From: Hyphomicrobiales bacterium
Lineage (GTDB): Bacteria; Pseudomonadota; Alphaproteobacteria; Rhizobiales; Xanthobacteraceae
Length of the DNA: 64,000 bases
Assembly: GCA_017305535.1 (NCBI GenBank)
Contig: JAFKKN010000010.1
Location: forward strand, 62,001-126,000
Direction of reading: 5' to 3'
Below are positions 44,341 through 53,207 of the stretch, one piece after another. The stretch's first letter is position 1; every line of letters starts with the position of its first letter. The notes under the pieces were generated by a model. It had not been told where the DNA came from, did not search any database, and worked only from the letters and a program-made list of their open reading frames with translations. The position numbers and the translations under genes are program-made.

Positions 44341-46131
44341 TCACCGGAAATACATTTCCTGATTGCGGCGTTCCAGTTCCTCGCCGAACACGCGGAGCGC
44401 GTGGGTTTCGCTGACGGTGCCGATCGGCGTGCGGTCGTCGGCGTTGTCGACCACCACCAGCACGTCGGCCTCGGTGGACTCGAATGCCGCCATGATGTCG
44501 CGGATCGACATCTGCGGTTGCAGGAAGACGTCGCGTTGTCGCGCCAGTTCCGCGATCGGATGATCGCCGGCGATCTCCGTCGAGTGCAGCTCCGAGAGGT
44601 GCGCGATGCCCCCATAGCGGCCGTCCGGCGCGCGCAGCACCACCTGCTTCAGGCGCCCTGGCGGAAACAGCTTCTGTGCTTCGGCGATCGACATCTGGCC
44701 GGGCGTGGTTTCGAAATCGGATCGCATCAAGGTCGCCGCGTTGAACTGCTTGATCCAGCCGACATCCTGCGGGCCGCGGATGACCTCGCCGCGCAGATGG
44801 AAGCGCCAGGTCGCGAAGCTGTAGCCGAACAGTTCGCGCACGATCAGCGCGGAAACTGATGAGGCGACGATCGCACCGACCGTCAATGAAAACTGGCCGG
44901 TCACTTCCAGCGCCAGACAGATCATTGCAAACGGCGCGCCGAGAATGCCGGTGCCGAGCGCCGCCATCGCCGCGATGGCGGCGGTGCCCGGCTGGAGTGC
45001 GAGTGTGGGAGACACCATCGTCGCGAGCGTGCTGTAGAGCATCCCGATCAGCGCGCCGAGCATCAGCGAGGCGAAGAACAGGCCGCCGCGAAAACCGGAG
45101 CCGAGCGACACCGATGACGCCAGCGACTTGAGAATAATGGTGGTTGTCAACAGCAACCACGGCGGCTGGCTGACCAGCATCATTTGCATCGCGCCATGGC
45201 CGGCGCCGAGCACTGTCGGTGTCAGCAATGCCATACCGCCGAGCAGGGCACCGCCGATGATCGGCCGCAGCGCGCCCTTGAACCATCGCAGCCGATGGAA
45301 CGCCCGCTCGGAGGTCGCGATCATCAGCATCAGGGCGATGCTGGCCATGGCGCAGATCAGCCCGATCAGCACCGCCTGGCCGATCATCTCGATCGACACC
45401 GGCGTCGGATATCCGGCGATTTGCAGAAAGGATTGCTGGTTGAGTTGCCGTGCCACCAGCCACGCCGCCACTGCGCTGCCGACCACCGGCACCAGATTGG
45501 CGGCGGTGTAGGCGCCGAGTACCACTTCGAACGCATAGAACGAGCCGGCGAGCGGCGCGTTGAAGGCGGCACTGATCGCGCCCGCCGCGCCGCACGCCAC
45601 CAGCAGCCGCATGTCGCTGCGCCGCGCCGATAGTTTGCGGCCGAAATAGGAACTGAACGCGGCGCAGATCTGCGTATAGCCGGCTTCGAGGCCGACCGAG
45701 CCGCCGAAGCCATTCGACACCAAGGTCTGAAACGAGATCAACAGACTGCCGCGCATCGAGACGCGGCCGCCGAGCAAAGCGTTGGCTTCGATGGCGTCCG
45801 CCATCTGGCTCTTCAGCCGGTTGCCGACGAGCCATGCGATCAGCGCCAGGGCCACGCCGCCGCAGATCGGAACGAACAGGGTTCGCCGCCACGGGATCGT
45901 TCCCGTGGCGCTCAGCCGTGCATCGAAGGGGATGTCGAACAGGATTGCGTGGATGGTTTCGCTGAGCGACGCGATGATCGCCACCAACAGCCCGCTCAGC
46001 AGGCCGATGACGATGGCCACCAGCATGACGCCGAGATCATGATTGCGGACGTAGTTCCGTACCGCTTGCGGCAGCAGGCGGCCGCTTGTTTGCGGCTTCT
46101 GCACGACAATCGGTTGTTCGGCGTAGCTCAT
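44341..46131 (-). CDS. CLC-family chloride channel/transporter with C-terminal CBS domains
   Basis: A 596-residue membrane protein from ATG 46131. About ten to twelve hydrophobic helices cover residues 35-430. The gating glutamate is Glu149 in GGSVGLEAGYTQI, equivalent to Glu148 of EcClC. The third selectivity segment is GSGFRGGLFFASL. The C-terminal 150 residues form a pair of CBS domains (around FETTPGQMSIAEAQKLFPP and MSIRDIMAAFESTEADVLVV) that may bind adenine nucleotides. It is probably an H+/Cl- exchanger or fluoride-insensitive anion channel of the inner membrane. It is not clearly in an operon. Confidence 0.9.
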   Translation of the reverse strand: MSYAEQPIVVQKPQTSGRLLPQAVRNYVRNHDLGVMLVAIVIGLLSGLLVAIIASLSETIHAILFDIPFDARLSATGTIPWRRTLFVPICGGVALALIAWLVGNRLKSQMADAIEANALLGGRVSMRGSLLISFQTLVSNGFGGSVGLEAGYTQICAAFSSYFGRKLSARRSDMRLLVACGAAGAISAAFNAPLAGSFYAFEVVLGAYTAANLVPVVGSAVAAWLVARQLNQQSFLQIAGYPTPVSIEMIGQAVLIGLICAMASIALMLMIATSERAFHRLRWFKGALRPIIGGALLGGMALLTPTVLGAGHGAMQMMLVSQPPWLLLTTTIILKSLASSVSLGSGFRGGLFFASLMLGALIGMLYSTLATMVSPTLALQPGTAAIAAMAALGTGILGAPFAMICLALEVTGQFSLTVGAIVASSVSALIVRELFGYSFATWRFHLRGEVIRGPQDVGWIKQFNAATLMRSDFETTPGQMSIAEAQKLFPPGRLKQVVLRAPDGRYGGIAHLSELHSTEIAGDHPIAELARQRDVFLQPQMSIRDIMAAFESTEADVLVVVDNADDRTPIGTVSETHALRVFGEELERRNQEMYFR

Positions 46132-46269
46132 GCGGAACCGGCGGCAGGCGGACATCAAGCCGACCGTGGCCGGGCTTTGCGAAGTCTCTCGTGCTTGGGA
46201 GGCGCAGCGAATTGACGCGGCCTGCTTATCGCAGACCTTGCGGGCGAACCAGTGTCATTTCCGTGAACG

Positions 46270-46300
46270 CCGGCGCATGGCGGATATGTCCATGCGCCGG
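46270..46300 (-). terminator. Perfect stem-loop downstream of the serine hydrolase gene
   Basis: CCGGCGCATGG (46270-46280) and CCATGCGCCGG (46290-46300) pair over 11 bases with a nine-base loop. On the minus strand it lies 32 bases after the hydrolase stop. It lacks a T run, so it may be an intrinsic terminator of low efficiency or an mRNA stabiliser. Confidence 0.4.
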
Positions 46301-46332
46301 TCGCTTCCGAGCACGAGGCCGTCTGCCGGGCC

Positions 46333-47637
46333 CTACAGGTTGCTGTCGGTGATCGCCGAATAGACCAGCGAGCGCAGTTCGCGGCGCACCGGATAGGCGT
46401 TCGACGGCAGCACCTGGGTCATGAAGATGGCGACCAGATCCTCCGCCGGATCGACCCAGAACGAGGTGGTGGCCGCGCCGCCCCAGGCGTACTCGCCGGG
46501 GCTGCCCGGAAGCAGCGTCTGCGCCGGGTCCATGGTCACCGAGAAGCCGAGGCCGAAGCCGACGCCGGCATAGGTCGCCTCGCTGAACAGCGAGCGGGAC
46601 AGTTGCGTCAGGTCCTTGTTGCCGGGCAGGTGATTGGTGGTCATCAGCGCCAGTGTCTTCGGGCCGATGAACCGGGTGCCGCCGAGTTCGCCGCGATTGA
46701 GCAGCATCCGGCAGAAGGCGAGATAGTCCGCCGCCGTGGAGCACAGCCCGCCGCCGCCGGAGATGAACGAGGGCGGTTCGAGGAAACTTGAGGTGGTCGG
46801 GTCGTCCTGAAGGTACAGCGCGGCGCCACCGGTGCCGGGCGAGGTGATCGACGCGAAGCCGCCGGGGCTGGCGTTGTAGCAGGCGGCGAAGCGGTGCGCC
46901 TTGTCCTTGGGAACGAAGAAGTCGGTGTCCACCATGCCGAGCGGATCGAAGATGCGTTCCTTGAGGAATTGCTGGAACGGCTTGCCTGAAATTTTCTCGA
47001 TCAGGTAGCCGAGCACGTCGGTGGAGACGGAATAATTCCAGGCCTCGCCCGGCGAGAATTCCAGCGGGATCTGCGCGAGATCGTCGATCATCGACTGCAT
47101 GGTGCCGGCCTTCTCGACCTCGCCGATCTTCTTTTCGCGATAGGCGGCGTCGACATTGCCGCGCTGCTGGAAGCCGTAAGTCAGCCCCGAGGTGTGTCGC
47201 AGCAGGTCGACGATCTGCATCGGCCGGCTCACGGGCCGCGTCAGGAACCCTGGCGCGACGCCGGCGACGAACACCCGCAGGTCCTTCCATTGCGGGATAT
47301 ATTTGTGCACCGGCTCGTCGAGCGCGACGCGGCCTTCCTCCACCAGCATCATGAAGGCGACCGAGGTGATCGGCTTGGTCATCGAGTAGATGCGGAAGAT
47401 GGTGTCGTCCTTCACCGGCACCTTGCGTTCGAGATCGGCATAGCCTTGCACGCCGGAGTGGGCGATGGCGCCGCGCCGGTAGACCAGGGTCCGGGTGCCG
47501 GGGAAGCGGCCGCCGTCGATGTAGAGGCGCTTGAGGTGATCCTCGATGCGGCCGAGCCGCGCGCCCGACATGCCGAGACTTTCGGGCGCGGCGGTTGACG
47601 GCGTCAGGCTGGACGCGGACTTGGTGTGGTCGAGCAT
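46333..47637 (-). CDS. Serine hydrolase / esterase, beta-lactamase class C fold
   Basis: A 434-residue enzyme of the beta-lactamase/EstB family. The catalytic Ser and Lys are in FRIYSMTKPITSVAF (SxxK), and the Tyr is in WNYSVSTDVLGYLIEK (YxN-like, here YSV). WGGAATTSFWVDP near the C-terminus is the KTG-equivalent region. There is no signal peptide, so it is cytoplasmic and probably an esterase rather than a resistance enzyme. It stands alone, with a stem-loop after it. Substrate unknown. Confidence 0.88.
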   Translation of the reverse strand: MLDHTKSASSLTPSTAAPESLGMSGARLGRIEDHLKRLYIDGGRFPGTRTLVYRRGAIAHSGVQGYADLERKVPVKDDTIFRIYSMTKPITSVAFMMLVEEGRVALDEPVHKYIPQWKDLRVFVAGVAPGFLTRPVSRPMQIVDLLRHTSGLTYGFQQRGNVDAAYREKKIGEVEKAGTMQSMIDDLAQIPLEFSPGEAWNYSVSTDVLGYLIEKISGKPFQQFLKERIFDPLGMVDTDFFVPKDKAHRFAACYNASPGGFASITSPGTGGAALYLQDDPTTSSFLEPPSFISGGGGLCSTAADYLAFCRMLLNRGELGGTRFIGPKTLALMTTNHLPGNKDLTQLSRSLFSEATYAGVGFGLGFSVTMDPAQTLLPGSPGEYAWGGAATTSFWVDPAEDLVAIFMTQVLPSNAYPVRRELRSLVYSAITDSNL

Positions 47638-47751
47638 TGATTTTCTCCTGGGACGGCCGCAGTTTCGGCATGGATGGCGGCTATTTCACAACGTCCGCGC
47701 GCGCGGCACAAGCCGGTCCAAAGCGGACACCGGAACCAACGGAATTTCGTG

Positions 47752-48603
47752 ATGGCGAAGCGATCCAGTGCACACCCCTTTGGTGCGACGCGTGTGAATG
47801 TGCCGGCGATCGGGCAGGGCACCTGGTACATCGATCACGGCGACCGCAAGAAGGCAGTCGACGCGCTGCGACGCGGTCTCGATCTCGGCATGACCCATAT
47901 CGACACCGCCGAAATGTATGGCGACGCCGAACCGGTGGTGGCGGAGGCCATCGCCGGGCGACGCGACGAGGTGTTCCTCGTCTCCAAGGTCTTGCCGAGC
48001 AACGCCTCGCGGCGCGGCACCATCACCGCCTGCGAGCGATCTCTGAAACGGCTCAAGACCGACCGGCTCGATTGCTATCTGCTGCATTGGCGTGGGTCGT
48101 ATCCGCTGGCGGACACGGTGGCGGCATTTGAGCAGCTTGTCACTGAGGGCAAGATCAAAAGCTGGGGCGTCAGCAATTTCGATGCCGATGATCTCGATGA
48201 GCTGCTGGAAGTCGCGGGCGAGGGCCGCATCGCCTGCAATCAGGTGCTCTATCATCTGCGCGAGCGCGCCATCGAGCATGCGGTGATCCCGTGGTGCGAG
48301 GCGCATGGCATTGCGGTGGTGGCTTACTCGCCGTTCGGCCATGATGATTTTCCGACAGCGAATTCGGTGCAGGGCCGCGTGCTTGCGGAGATCGCATCCG
48401 CGCATGGCGCGACGCCACGTCAGGTGGCGCTGAGTTTCCTCGTCCGCCGTCCCTCGGTGTTCGCGATCCCGAAGGCGGCGACAGTCGCCCACGCCGCCGA
48501 CAATGCCGACGCACTCCACCTGAAATTGTCGGCGGCCGATGTCGCCCGCATCGAGAAGGCGTTTCCGCGCGGCGAGGCACCGCGTTCGCTGCCGATGCTT
48601 TAG
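47752..48603 (+). CDS. Aldo/keto reductase
   Basis: A 283-residue NADPH-dependent oxidoreductase with a TIM-barrel fold, starting at ATG 47752. The catalytic tetrad is visible as Asp51, Tyr56, Lys79 and His112 (HIDTAEMYGDAE, LVSKVLPSN and LLHWRG). SWGVSNFDADDLDELLE and the nucleotide-binding IPKAATVAHAADNADAL follow. Length and wording match bacterial AKRs that reduce glyoxals and other aldehydes. The EamA-like exporter starts about 95 bases later. No regulator adjoins it. Confidence 0.93.
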   Translation: MAKRSSAHPFGATRVNVPAIGQGTWYIDHGDRKKAVDALRRGLDLGMTHIDTAEMYGDAEPVVAEAIAGRRDEVFLVSKVLPSNASRRGTITACERSLKRLKTDRLDCYLLHWRGSYPLADTVAAFEQLVTEGKIKSWGVSNFDADDLDELLEVAGEGRIACNQVLYHLRERAIEHAVIPWCEAHGIAVVAYSPFGHDDFPTANSVQGRVLAEIASAHGATPRQVALSFLVRRPSVFAIPKAATVAHAADNADALHLKLSAADVARIEKAFPRGEAPRSLPML

Positions 48604-48698
48604 CCAGCGTTCGATTCGCCAGACGCATATCGGCATCCTGTTTTCGTGTCTTGTCGTTCGGGCGCGATTCGCGTTTGGTCCGGTTTTCCTTTGGCCCT

Positions 48699-49706
48699 GT
48701 GACTCGAGCCACCGCTTTGTCTCCGCCCACCGCGCCGGTTACGGCTTTCGCCGATCAGATTCCCGCAAGCCCTGCCGCGCCGCGCCGTGCCGCCGAGCGC
48801 GCCCCGCAACGGACCGACCGGCCGTTCCGCGGCATCGCGCTGGTGATCGCCTCTACCGTGTTCCTCGCGTGTTCGGACGCGCTGGCGAAATATCTCACGC
48901 GCGGCCTGCCGGCGGTCGAGATCGCCTGGATTCGCTTCTTTGTGTTTCTCATCATCATGATGCCGGCGGTGCTGATGCGGCGCGGCGGCAACGTGCTCGC
49001 CACGAAGCGCCCGGTGATCCAGGTGCTGCGCGGCATCGGGCTGGTGTCGTCGTCGCTGTTCTTCATCTGGGGCCTCGGTTATCTGCCGATCGCGGAAGCC
49101 TCCGCCACTGCCTTCATCGCGCCGATGTTCGTCACCTGCCTGTCGATCGTGATGTTGTCTGAAAAGGTCGGCGTGCGGCGCTGGATCGCCACCCTCGTTG
49201 GTCTGGTCGGCGTCTTGATCGTGGTGCGGCCCGGCACTGCGGCATTCCATGTCGCGGCGTTCTTCCCGATCGTTTCGGCGTTGGGCTGGGCCTTCGCGCT
49301 GGTGCTGACGCGGCAGATCGCGGGCGTCGATCGTCCGGTGACGACCATGGCTTATTCCGCCATCGTCGGTTTCGTCGTGCTGTCGCTGCTGGTGCCGTTC
49401 TTCTGGGTGACGCCGACCTGGCAGCAGGTCGGCATCGCGGTTTTGATCGGCATCTCGTCGACGCTCGGCCACTGGATCGTGGTGCTGGCCTATCGCCACG
49501 CCGACGCGTCGGTGCTGGCGCCGTTCACCTACAGCCAGTTGGTGTGGGTGAGCGTGCTGGGCTTCTTGATGTTCGCGGAAATTCCGGATCGCTTCACCGT
49601 GCTCGGCGCGTGCATCATCATCTGCAGCGGCCTCTACATCGCGCATCGCGAGCGCATCCGCAAAACGCAGATGCGCGATACGCTGGAGCGTGCGCCGGGG
49701 GCGTGA
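48699..49706 (+). CDS. EamA/DMT-superfamily membrane transporter
   Basis: A 335-residue protein from GTG 48699; an in-frame TTG at 48651 would add 16 residues. A polar, proline/alanine-rich N-terminus of about 40 residues is followed by ten hydrophobic helices in two EamA repeats, with ALVIASTVFLACSDALAKYL opening the first and VSALGWAFALVLTRQIAG the second. VRRWIATLVGLVGVLIVVRP is the usual end of the first repeat. Such proteins export metabolites or amino acids. Ligand unknown. Confidence 0.87.
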   Translation: MTRATALSPPTAPVTAFADQIPASPAAPRRAAERAPQRTDRPFRGIALVIASTVFLACSDALAKYLTRGLPAVEIAWIRFFVFLIIMMPAVLMRRGGNVLATKRPVIQVLRGIGLVSSSLFFIWGLGYLPIAEASATAFIAPMFVTCLSIVMLSEKVGVRRWIATLVGLVGVLIVVRPGTAAFHVAAFFPIVSALGWAFALVLTRQIAGVDRPVTTMAYSAIVGFVVLSLLVPFFWVTPTWQQVGIAVLIGISSTLGHWIVVLAYRHADASVLAPFTYSQLVWVSVLGFLMFAEIPDRFTVLGACIIICSGLYIAHRERIRKTQMRDTLERAPGA

Positions 49707-49760
49707 ATGCGTCGCTTCGACAAGTCACGATCAACTCGGTGCGGATTTAGGATGTAAGCC

Positions 49761-50051
49761 ATGAAATCCTATCTGGTGCTGGATTTGGCGGTGAATGACT
49801 TCGGTGGCTTCAAAAAATACATCGCCGAAATTCCGGCTTTCATCGCAAAGCATTCGGGCAGATACTTGGTTCAGGGGGCTGAGCCAACGACCATTGAGGG
49901 TGATTGGAAACCGGAACGCATGGTCATCCTCGAATTTCCTGAGCGCGAGAGAGCGGAAGCATTTCTGAGCGATCCCGAAATTCAAAGTCTTTTTAAAGTT
50001 CGCCATGACACCACGACCAGCAAGCTCGTTCTCGTCGACGGATGCACATAG
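49761..50051 (+). CDS. DUF1330-type small protein (dimeric alpha-beta barrel)
   Basis: A 96-residue cytoplasmic protein. SYLVLDLAVNDFGGFKKYIA, the GGRYL-like SGRYLVQGAEPTTIEG and PERMVILEFPERERAEAFL are typical of the DUF1330 family of ferredoxin-like dimers. The family has no established reaction. It is convergent with the Lrp-type gene, nine bases apart. Codon use here is less GC-rich than in neighbours (for example AAAAAATAC), which may mean a more recent origin. Confidence 0.75.
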   Translation: MKSYLVLDLAVNDFGGFKKYIAEIPAFIAKHSGRYLVQGAEPTTIEGDWKPERMVILEFPERERAEAFLSDPEIQSLFKVRHDTTTSKLVLVDGCT

Positions 50052-50060
50052 CTCACATCC

Positions 50061-50522
50061 TCACACCGGCAGCGCAATCGAATACTTCACCTGACTGAGC
50101 GCGAAGCTGGACTCGATGGAGGCGATGCCGTCGAGCCGGGTCAGCTTGGTTTTCAGGAACGTCTCGTAGGAGGCGAGGTCGGCCACCACGACGCGCAGCA
50201 GGTAGTCGCGGTTGCCGGTCATCAGGTAGCATTCCAGCACTTCCTCCCAGCCTGAAATCGCTTTGGCGAAGCGGTCGAGATCTTCCTCTTTCTGCCGCGC
50301 CAGTTTGATCGAGATGAAAACGCTGACATGCAGTCCGAGCGATTGCTGATCGACGGTCGCGACATAGCGGGTGATGACGCCGCGCTCCTCCAGCAGTTTC
50401 ACGCGGCGATGGCACGGCGACACCGAGAGCCCGACCTTGTCGGCCAGCTCCTGCATGGTGATGCGGCTGTCCCGCTGCAACAGGGAGATGATCTTGCGGT
50501 CGATGGCGTCGAGGGTTGTCAT
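50061..50522 (-). CDS. Lrp/AsnC-family transcriptional regulator
   Basis: A 153-residue regulator. The HTH is DAIDRKIISLLQRDSRITMQ, then ELADKVGLSVSPCHRRVKLLE, and the RAM effector domain follows (ARQKEEDLDRFAKAISGWEE, then ECYLMTGNRDYLLRVVVADL). It is divergent from the PDH-E1-like gene with 135 bases between, holding a perfect palindrome. In Pseudomonas putida an Lrp-type MdeR controls mdeAB (methionine gamma-lyase and 2-oxobutyrate dehydrogenase E1), so an analogous amino-acid-responsive role is likely here (inference). Confidence 0.94.
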   Translation of the reverse strand: MTTLDAIDRKIISLLQRDSRITMQELADKVGLSVSPCHRRVKLLEERGVITRYVATVDQQSLGLHVSVFISIKLARQKEEDLDRFAKAISGWEEVLECYLMTGNRDYLLRVVVADLASYETFLKTKLTRLDGIASIESSFALSQVKYSIALPV

Positions 50523-50554
50523 TGGAATGCGATCATCGAAAATTTCGGGAATTC

Positions 50555-50569
50555 TGGGATATTATCCCA
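50555..50569. promoter_or_regulatory. Perfect 15-base palindrome, candidate Lrp-type operator
   Basis: TGGGATA, a central T and TATCCCA form an exact inverted repeat, 32 bases upstream of the regulator start and 88 bases upstream of the divergent enzyme start. The surroundings are AT-rich (GAAAATTTC, CAATATTTCC), as expected for Lrp/AsnC sites of 15 bases with dyad symmetry. It could mediate autoregulation and control of the PDH-E1-like gene. Confidence 0.6.
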
Positions 50570-50657
50570 ATATTTCCCCGCGTGATGCGAAAATTGAGAA
50601 ATTTGACGCTCCGCGCCGCGCTACCATCGGACCCGCTCAAACTGTGAGTCCACACCC

Positions 50658-53054
50658 ATGCCGATCGAACCGCGCCGCCTCGAACTCCTGTCAGCCCTGT
50701 CGCGCAAAGTGTTGTGGCTGTCGTCCTGGACCATCCATCACGCCAACCACATTCGCCCCAATGCCGACGGCCTGAAAGTCGGCGGCCATCAGGCGTCGTC
50801 CGCCTCGCTCGCGACCATCATGTCGGCGTTGTATTTCTCGGTGCTCAAACCTGAGGATCGCGTCGCGGTGAAGCCGCATGCCAGCCCGATCTTCCACGCG
50901 ATCCAGTATCTGTTCGGGCATCAGACCCGCGAGAAGCTGGAGAATTTTCGCGGCTACAAGGGCGCGCAATCCTATCCTTCGCGCACCAAGGATATCGACG
51001 ATGTCGATTTCTCCACCGGCTCGGTCGGGCTGGGTGTGGCGCAGACGCTGTTCTCGTCGCTGGTGCAGGACTACGTCAGCGCCCACGGTTTCATGAAGGA
51101 GCGCCGCGAAGGCCGCATGATCGCGCTGGTCGGCGATGCGGAGATGGACGAGGGCAACATCTTCGAGGCACTCTTGGAAGGCTGGAAGCACGGCCTGCGC
51201 AATACGTGGTGGATCGTCGATTACAATCGCCAGAGTCTCGACGCGGTGGTGCGCGAAGGACTGTGGGAAAAATTCGAGACCATGTTCCGCAACTTCGGTT
51301 GGGATGTGGTGATTGTGAAGTACGGCAAACTGATGCAGGCGGCGTTCGCGGAGCCGGGCGGCGAGGCGCTGCGGCGCTGGATCGATAACTGTCCCAATCA
51401 GGTCTACGCGGCGCTGTGCTTTCAGGGCGGCGCGGCGTTCCGCAAGCGCTTGCAGGACGAGATCGGCGATCAGGGCGAGGTCAGCGCGCTAATCGAGCGG
51501 CGCAACGATGCCGAGTTGCTGGCACTGATGTCGAATCTCGGCGGCCACGACATGGCGAGCATGCTGGAGGCGTTCGAGGCCATCGATCACGATCGCCCGG
51601 TGTGCTTCATCGCCTATACCATCAAGGGCGTCGGTCTGCCGTTCCAGGGCCACAAGGATAACCATGCCGGGCTGATGACGCCGGCGCAGATGGACGCCTT
51701 CCGCGCCGCGCAGAATATCCGGCCGGGGCACGAGTGGGACAAGTTCGAAGGGCTGGCGCAGTCGTCCGCCGAACTGGAAGCCTTCGTCAAAGGCGCGTCC
51801 TTCATTCGCGATGGCCGGCGGCGGCTGGAAACGCCGACCATCGACGTGCCGGAGCAACTGGCGTTTCCTGCTTCCGCGCAGATGTCGACGCAGCAGGGTT
51901 TCGGGCTGGTCCTCAACGAACTCGCGCGCGGCGACAGCGAGCTTGCCGCACGCATCGTCACCGCGTCGCCTGACGTCACGGTGTCGACCAATCTCGGCGC
52001 GTGGGTGAACCGGCGCGGGCTGTTCGCCAAGGCGGCGATGGCGGACGTGTTCAAGAAGGAGAAGATTCCTTCGACATTTACATGGGATTATTCACCGAAG
52101 GGCCAGCACATCGAACTCGGTATCGCCGAGATGAATCTTTTCATCCTGATGTCGGCGCTCGGCCTGTCGCATTCCATCAACGGCGCGCGATTGCTGCCGG
52201 TCGCGACATTGTACGATCCCTTCATCGAGCGCGGCCTCGATGCGCTGAACTACGCCTGCTATCAGGACGCGCGTTTCATGGTGGCGGCGACGCCGTCCGG
52301 CATCACGCTGGCGCCGGAAGGTGGCGCGCATCAGTCGATCGCGACGCCTTTGATCGGCATGGCGCAGGATGGGCTGGCGTCGTTCGAGCCGGCCTTCGTC
52401 GACGAACTCGCGACGATCATGCGCTGGGGTTTCGACCACATGCAGCGCGATCTCGACGACAAGGGCAGTGCGCGCGATGGCACCCGCAGCGGTGGCTCCG
52501 TCTATCTGCGATTGTCGACGCGTACCATTGAGCAGCCGAAGCGGATCATGACGCCCGAACTGCAACGCGACATCGCCGACGGCGCCTATTGGCTGCGCAA
52601 GCCGGGGCCCAACGCCGAAGTGGTGGTGGCCTATACCGGCGCGGTGGCGCCGGAGGCCATCGAGGCGGTCGGACTGTTGGGCGAGAGCCGCCGCGACATC
52701 GGGCTATTGGCGATCACCTCGGCGGATCGTCTTCACGCCGGTTGGACCGCCGCGCGCCGGATGCGCCGCGAGCGGCGAGGCGCGGCCTACATGAGCCATA
52801 TCGAGACACTGCTGGCGCCGCTGCCGCGCGATTGCGGCATCGTCACGGTGCTGGACGGCCACCCGGCGACGCTGGGCTGGATCGGCGCGGTCTGCGGCCA
52901 CCGCATGGAAGCGCTCGGCGTCGAGCACTTCGGCCAGACCGGTTCGATAGATGATCTCTATCGGCACTACGGCATCGACGCCAACGCTATTCTCGATGCG
53001 GCGGAAGGTCTCACCACCGGCCGCCCGGTGCGGCATCGGAAGATGGCGGTGTAG
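50658..53054 (+). CDS. Pyruvate dehydrogenase E1-like (homodimeric AceE/MdeB type) 2-oxoacid dehydrogenase
   Basis: A 798-residue thiamine-diphosphate enzyme of the transketolase-like E1 class. The TPP motif is LVGDAEMDEGNIFEALLEGW ending in WWIVDYNRQSLD. The second domain opens near residue 400 (STQQGFGLVLNELARGDSEL), and the GQHIELGIAEMN segment holds the catalytic-base Glu region. It is shorter than AceE (about 887) and close to MdeB, a 2-oxobutyrate dehydrogenase. No E2 or E3 gene is nearby, so it must borrow them or act alone. It is divergent from an Lrp regulator, which supports an amino-acid catabolic role. The exact 2-oxoacid is unknown. Confidence 0.85.
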   Translation: MPIEPRRLELLSALSRKVLWLSSWTIHHANHIRPNADGLKVGGHQASSASLATIMSALYFSVLKPEDRVAVKPHASPIFHAIQYLFGHQTREKLENFRGYKGAQSYPSRTKDIDDVDFSTGSVGLGVAQTLFSSLVQDYVSAHGFMKERREGRMIALVGDAEMDEGNIFEALLEGWKHGLRNTWWIVDYNRQSLDAVVREGLWEKFETMFRNFGWDVVIVKYGKLMQAAFAEPGGEALRRWIDNCPNQVYAALCFQGGAAFRKRLQDEIGDQGEVSALIERRNDAELLALMSNLGGHDMASMLEAFEAIDHDRPVCFIAYTIKGVGLPFQGHKDNHAGLMTPAQMDAFRAAQNIRPGHEWDKFEGLAQSSAELEAFVKGASFIRDGRRRLETPTIDVPEQLAFPASAQMSTQQGFGLVLNELARGDSELAARIVTASPDVTVSTNLGAWVNRRGLFAKAAMADVFKKEKIPSTFTWDYSPKGQHIELGIAEMNLFILMSALGLSHSINGARLLPVATLYDPFIERGLDALNYACYQDARFMVAATPSGITLAPEGGAHQSIATPLIGMAQDGLASFEPAFVDELATIMRWGFDHMQRDLDDKGSARDGTRSGGSVYLRLSTRTIEQPKRIMTPELQRDIADGAYWLRKPGPNAEVVVAYTGAVAPEAIEAVGLLGESRRDIGLLAITSADRLHAGWTAARRMRRERRGAAYMSHIETLLAPLPRDCGIVTVLDGHPATLGWIGAVCGHRMEALGVEHFGQTGSIDDLYRHYGIDANAILDAAEGLTTGRPVRHRKMAV

Positions 53055-53207
53055 TTCATTTCTTGCGTTAACACGCTGATGTGACCAGATGCGCTGCTTG
53101 CAATGGCGGGTCGCGTCGGGCGGGTTCATTTCGGCCCGGTTTCGTGCAAGAATGGCGACCGAACGTTTCCCGTTCTTTCCAATCCCGCAGGTTTGTGAGG
53201 TTTCGTC

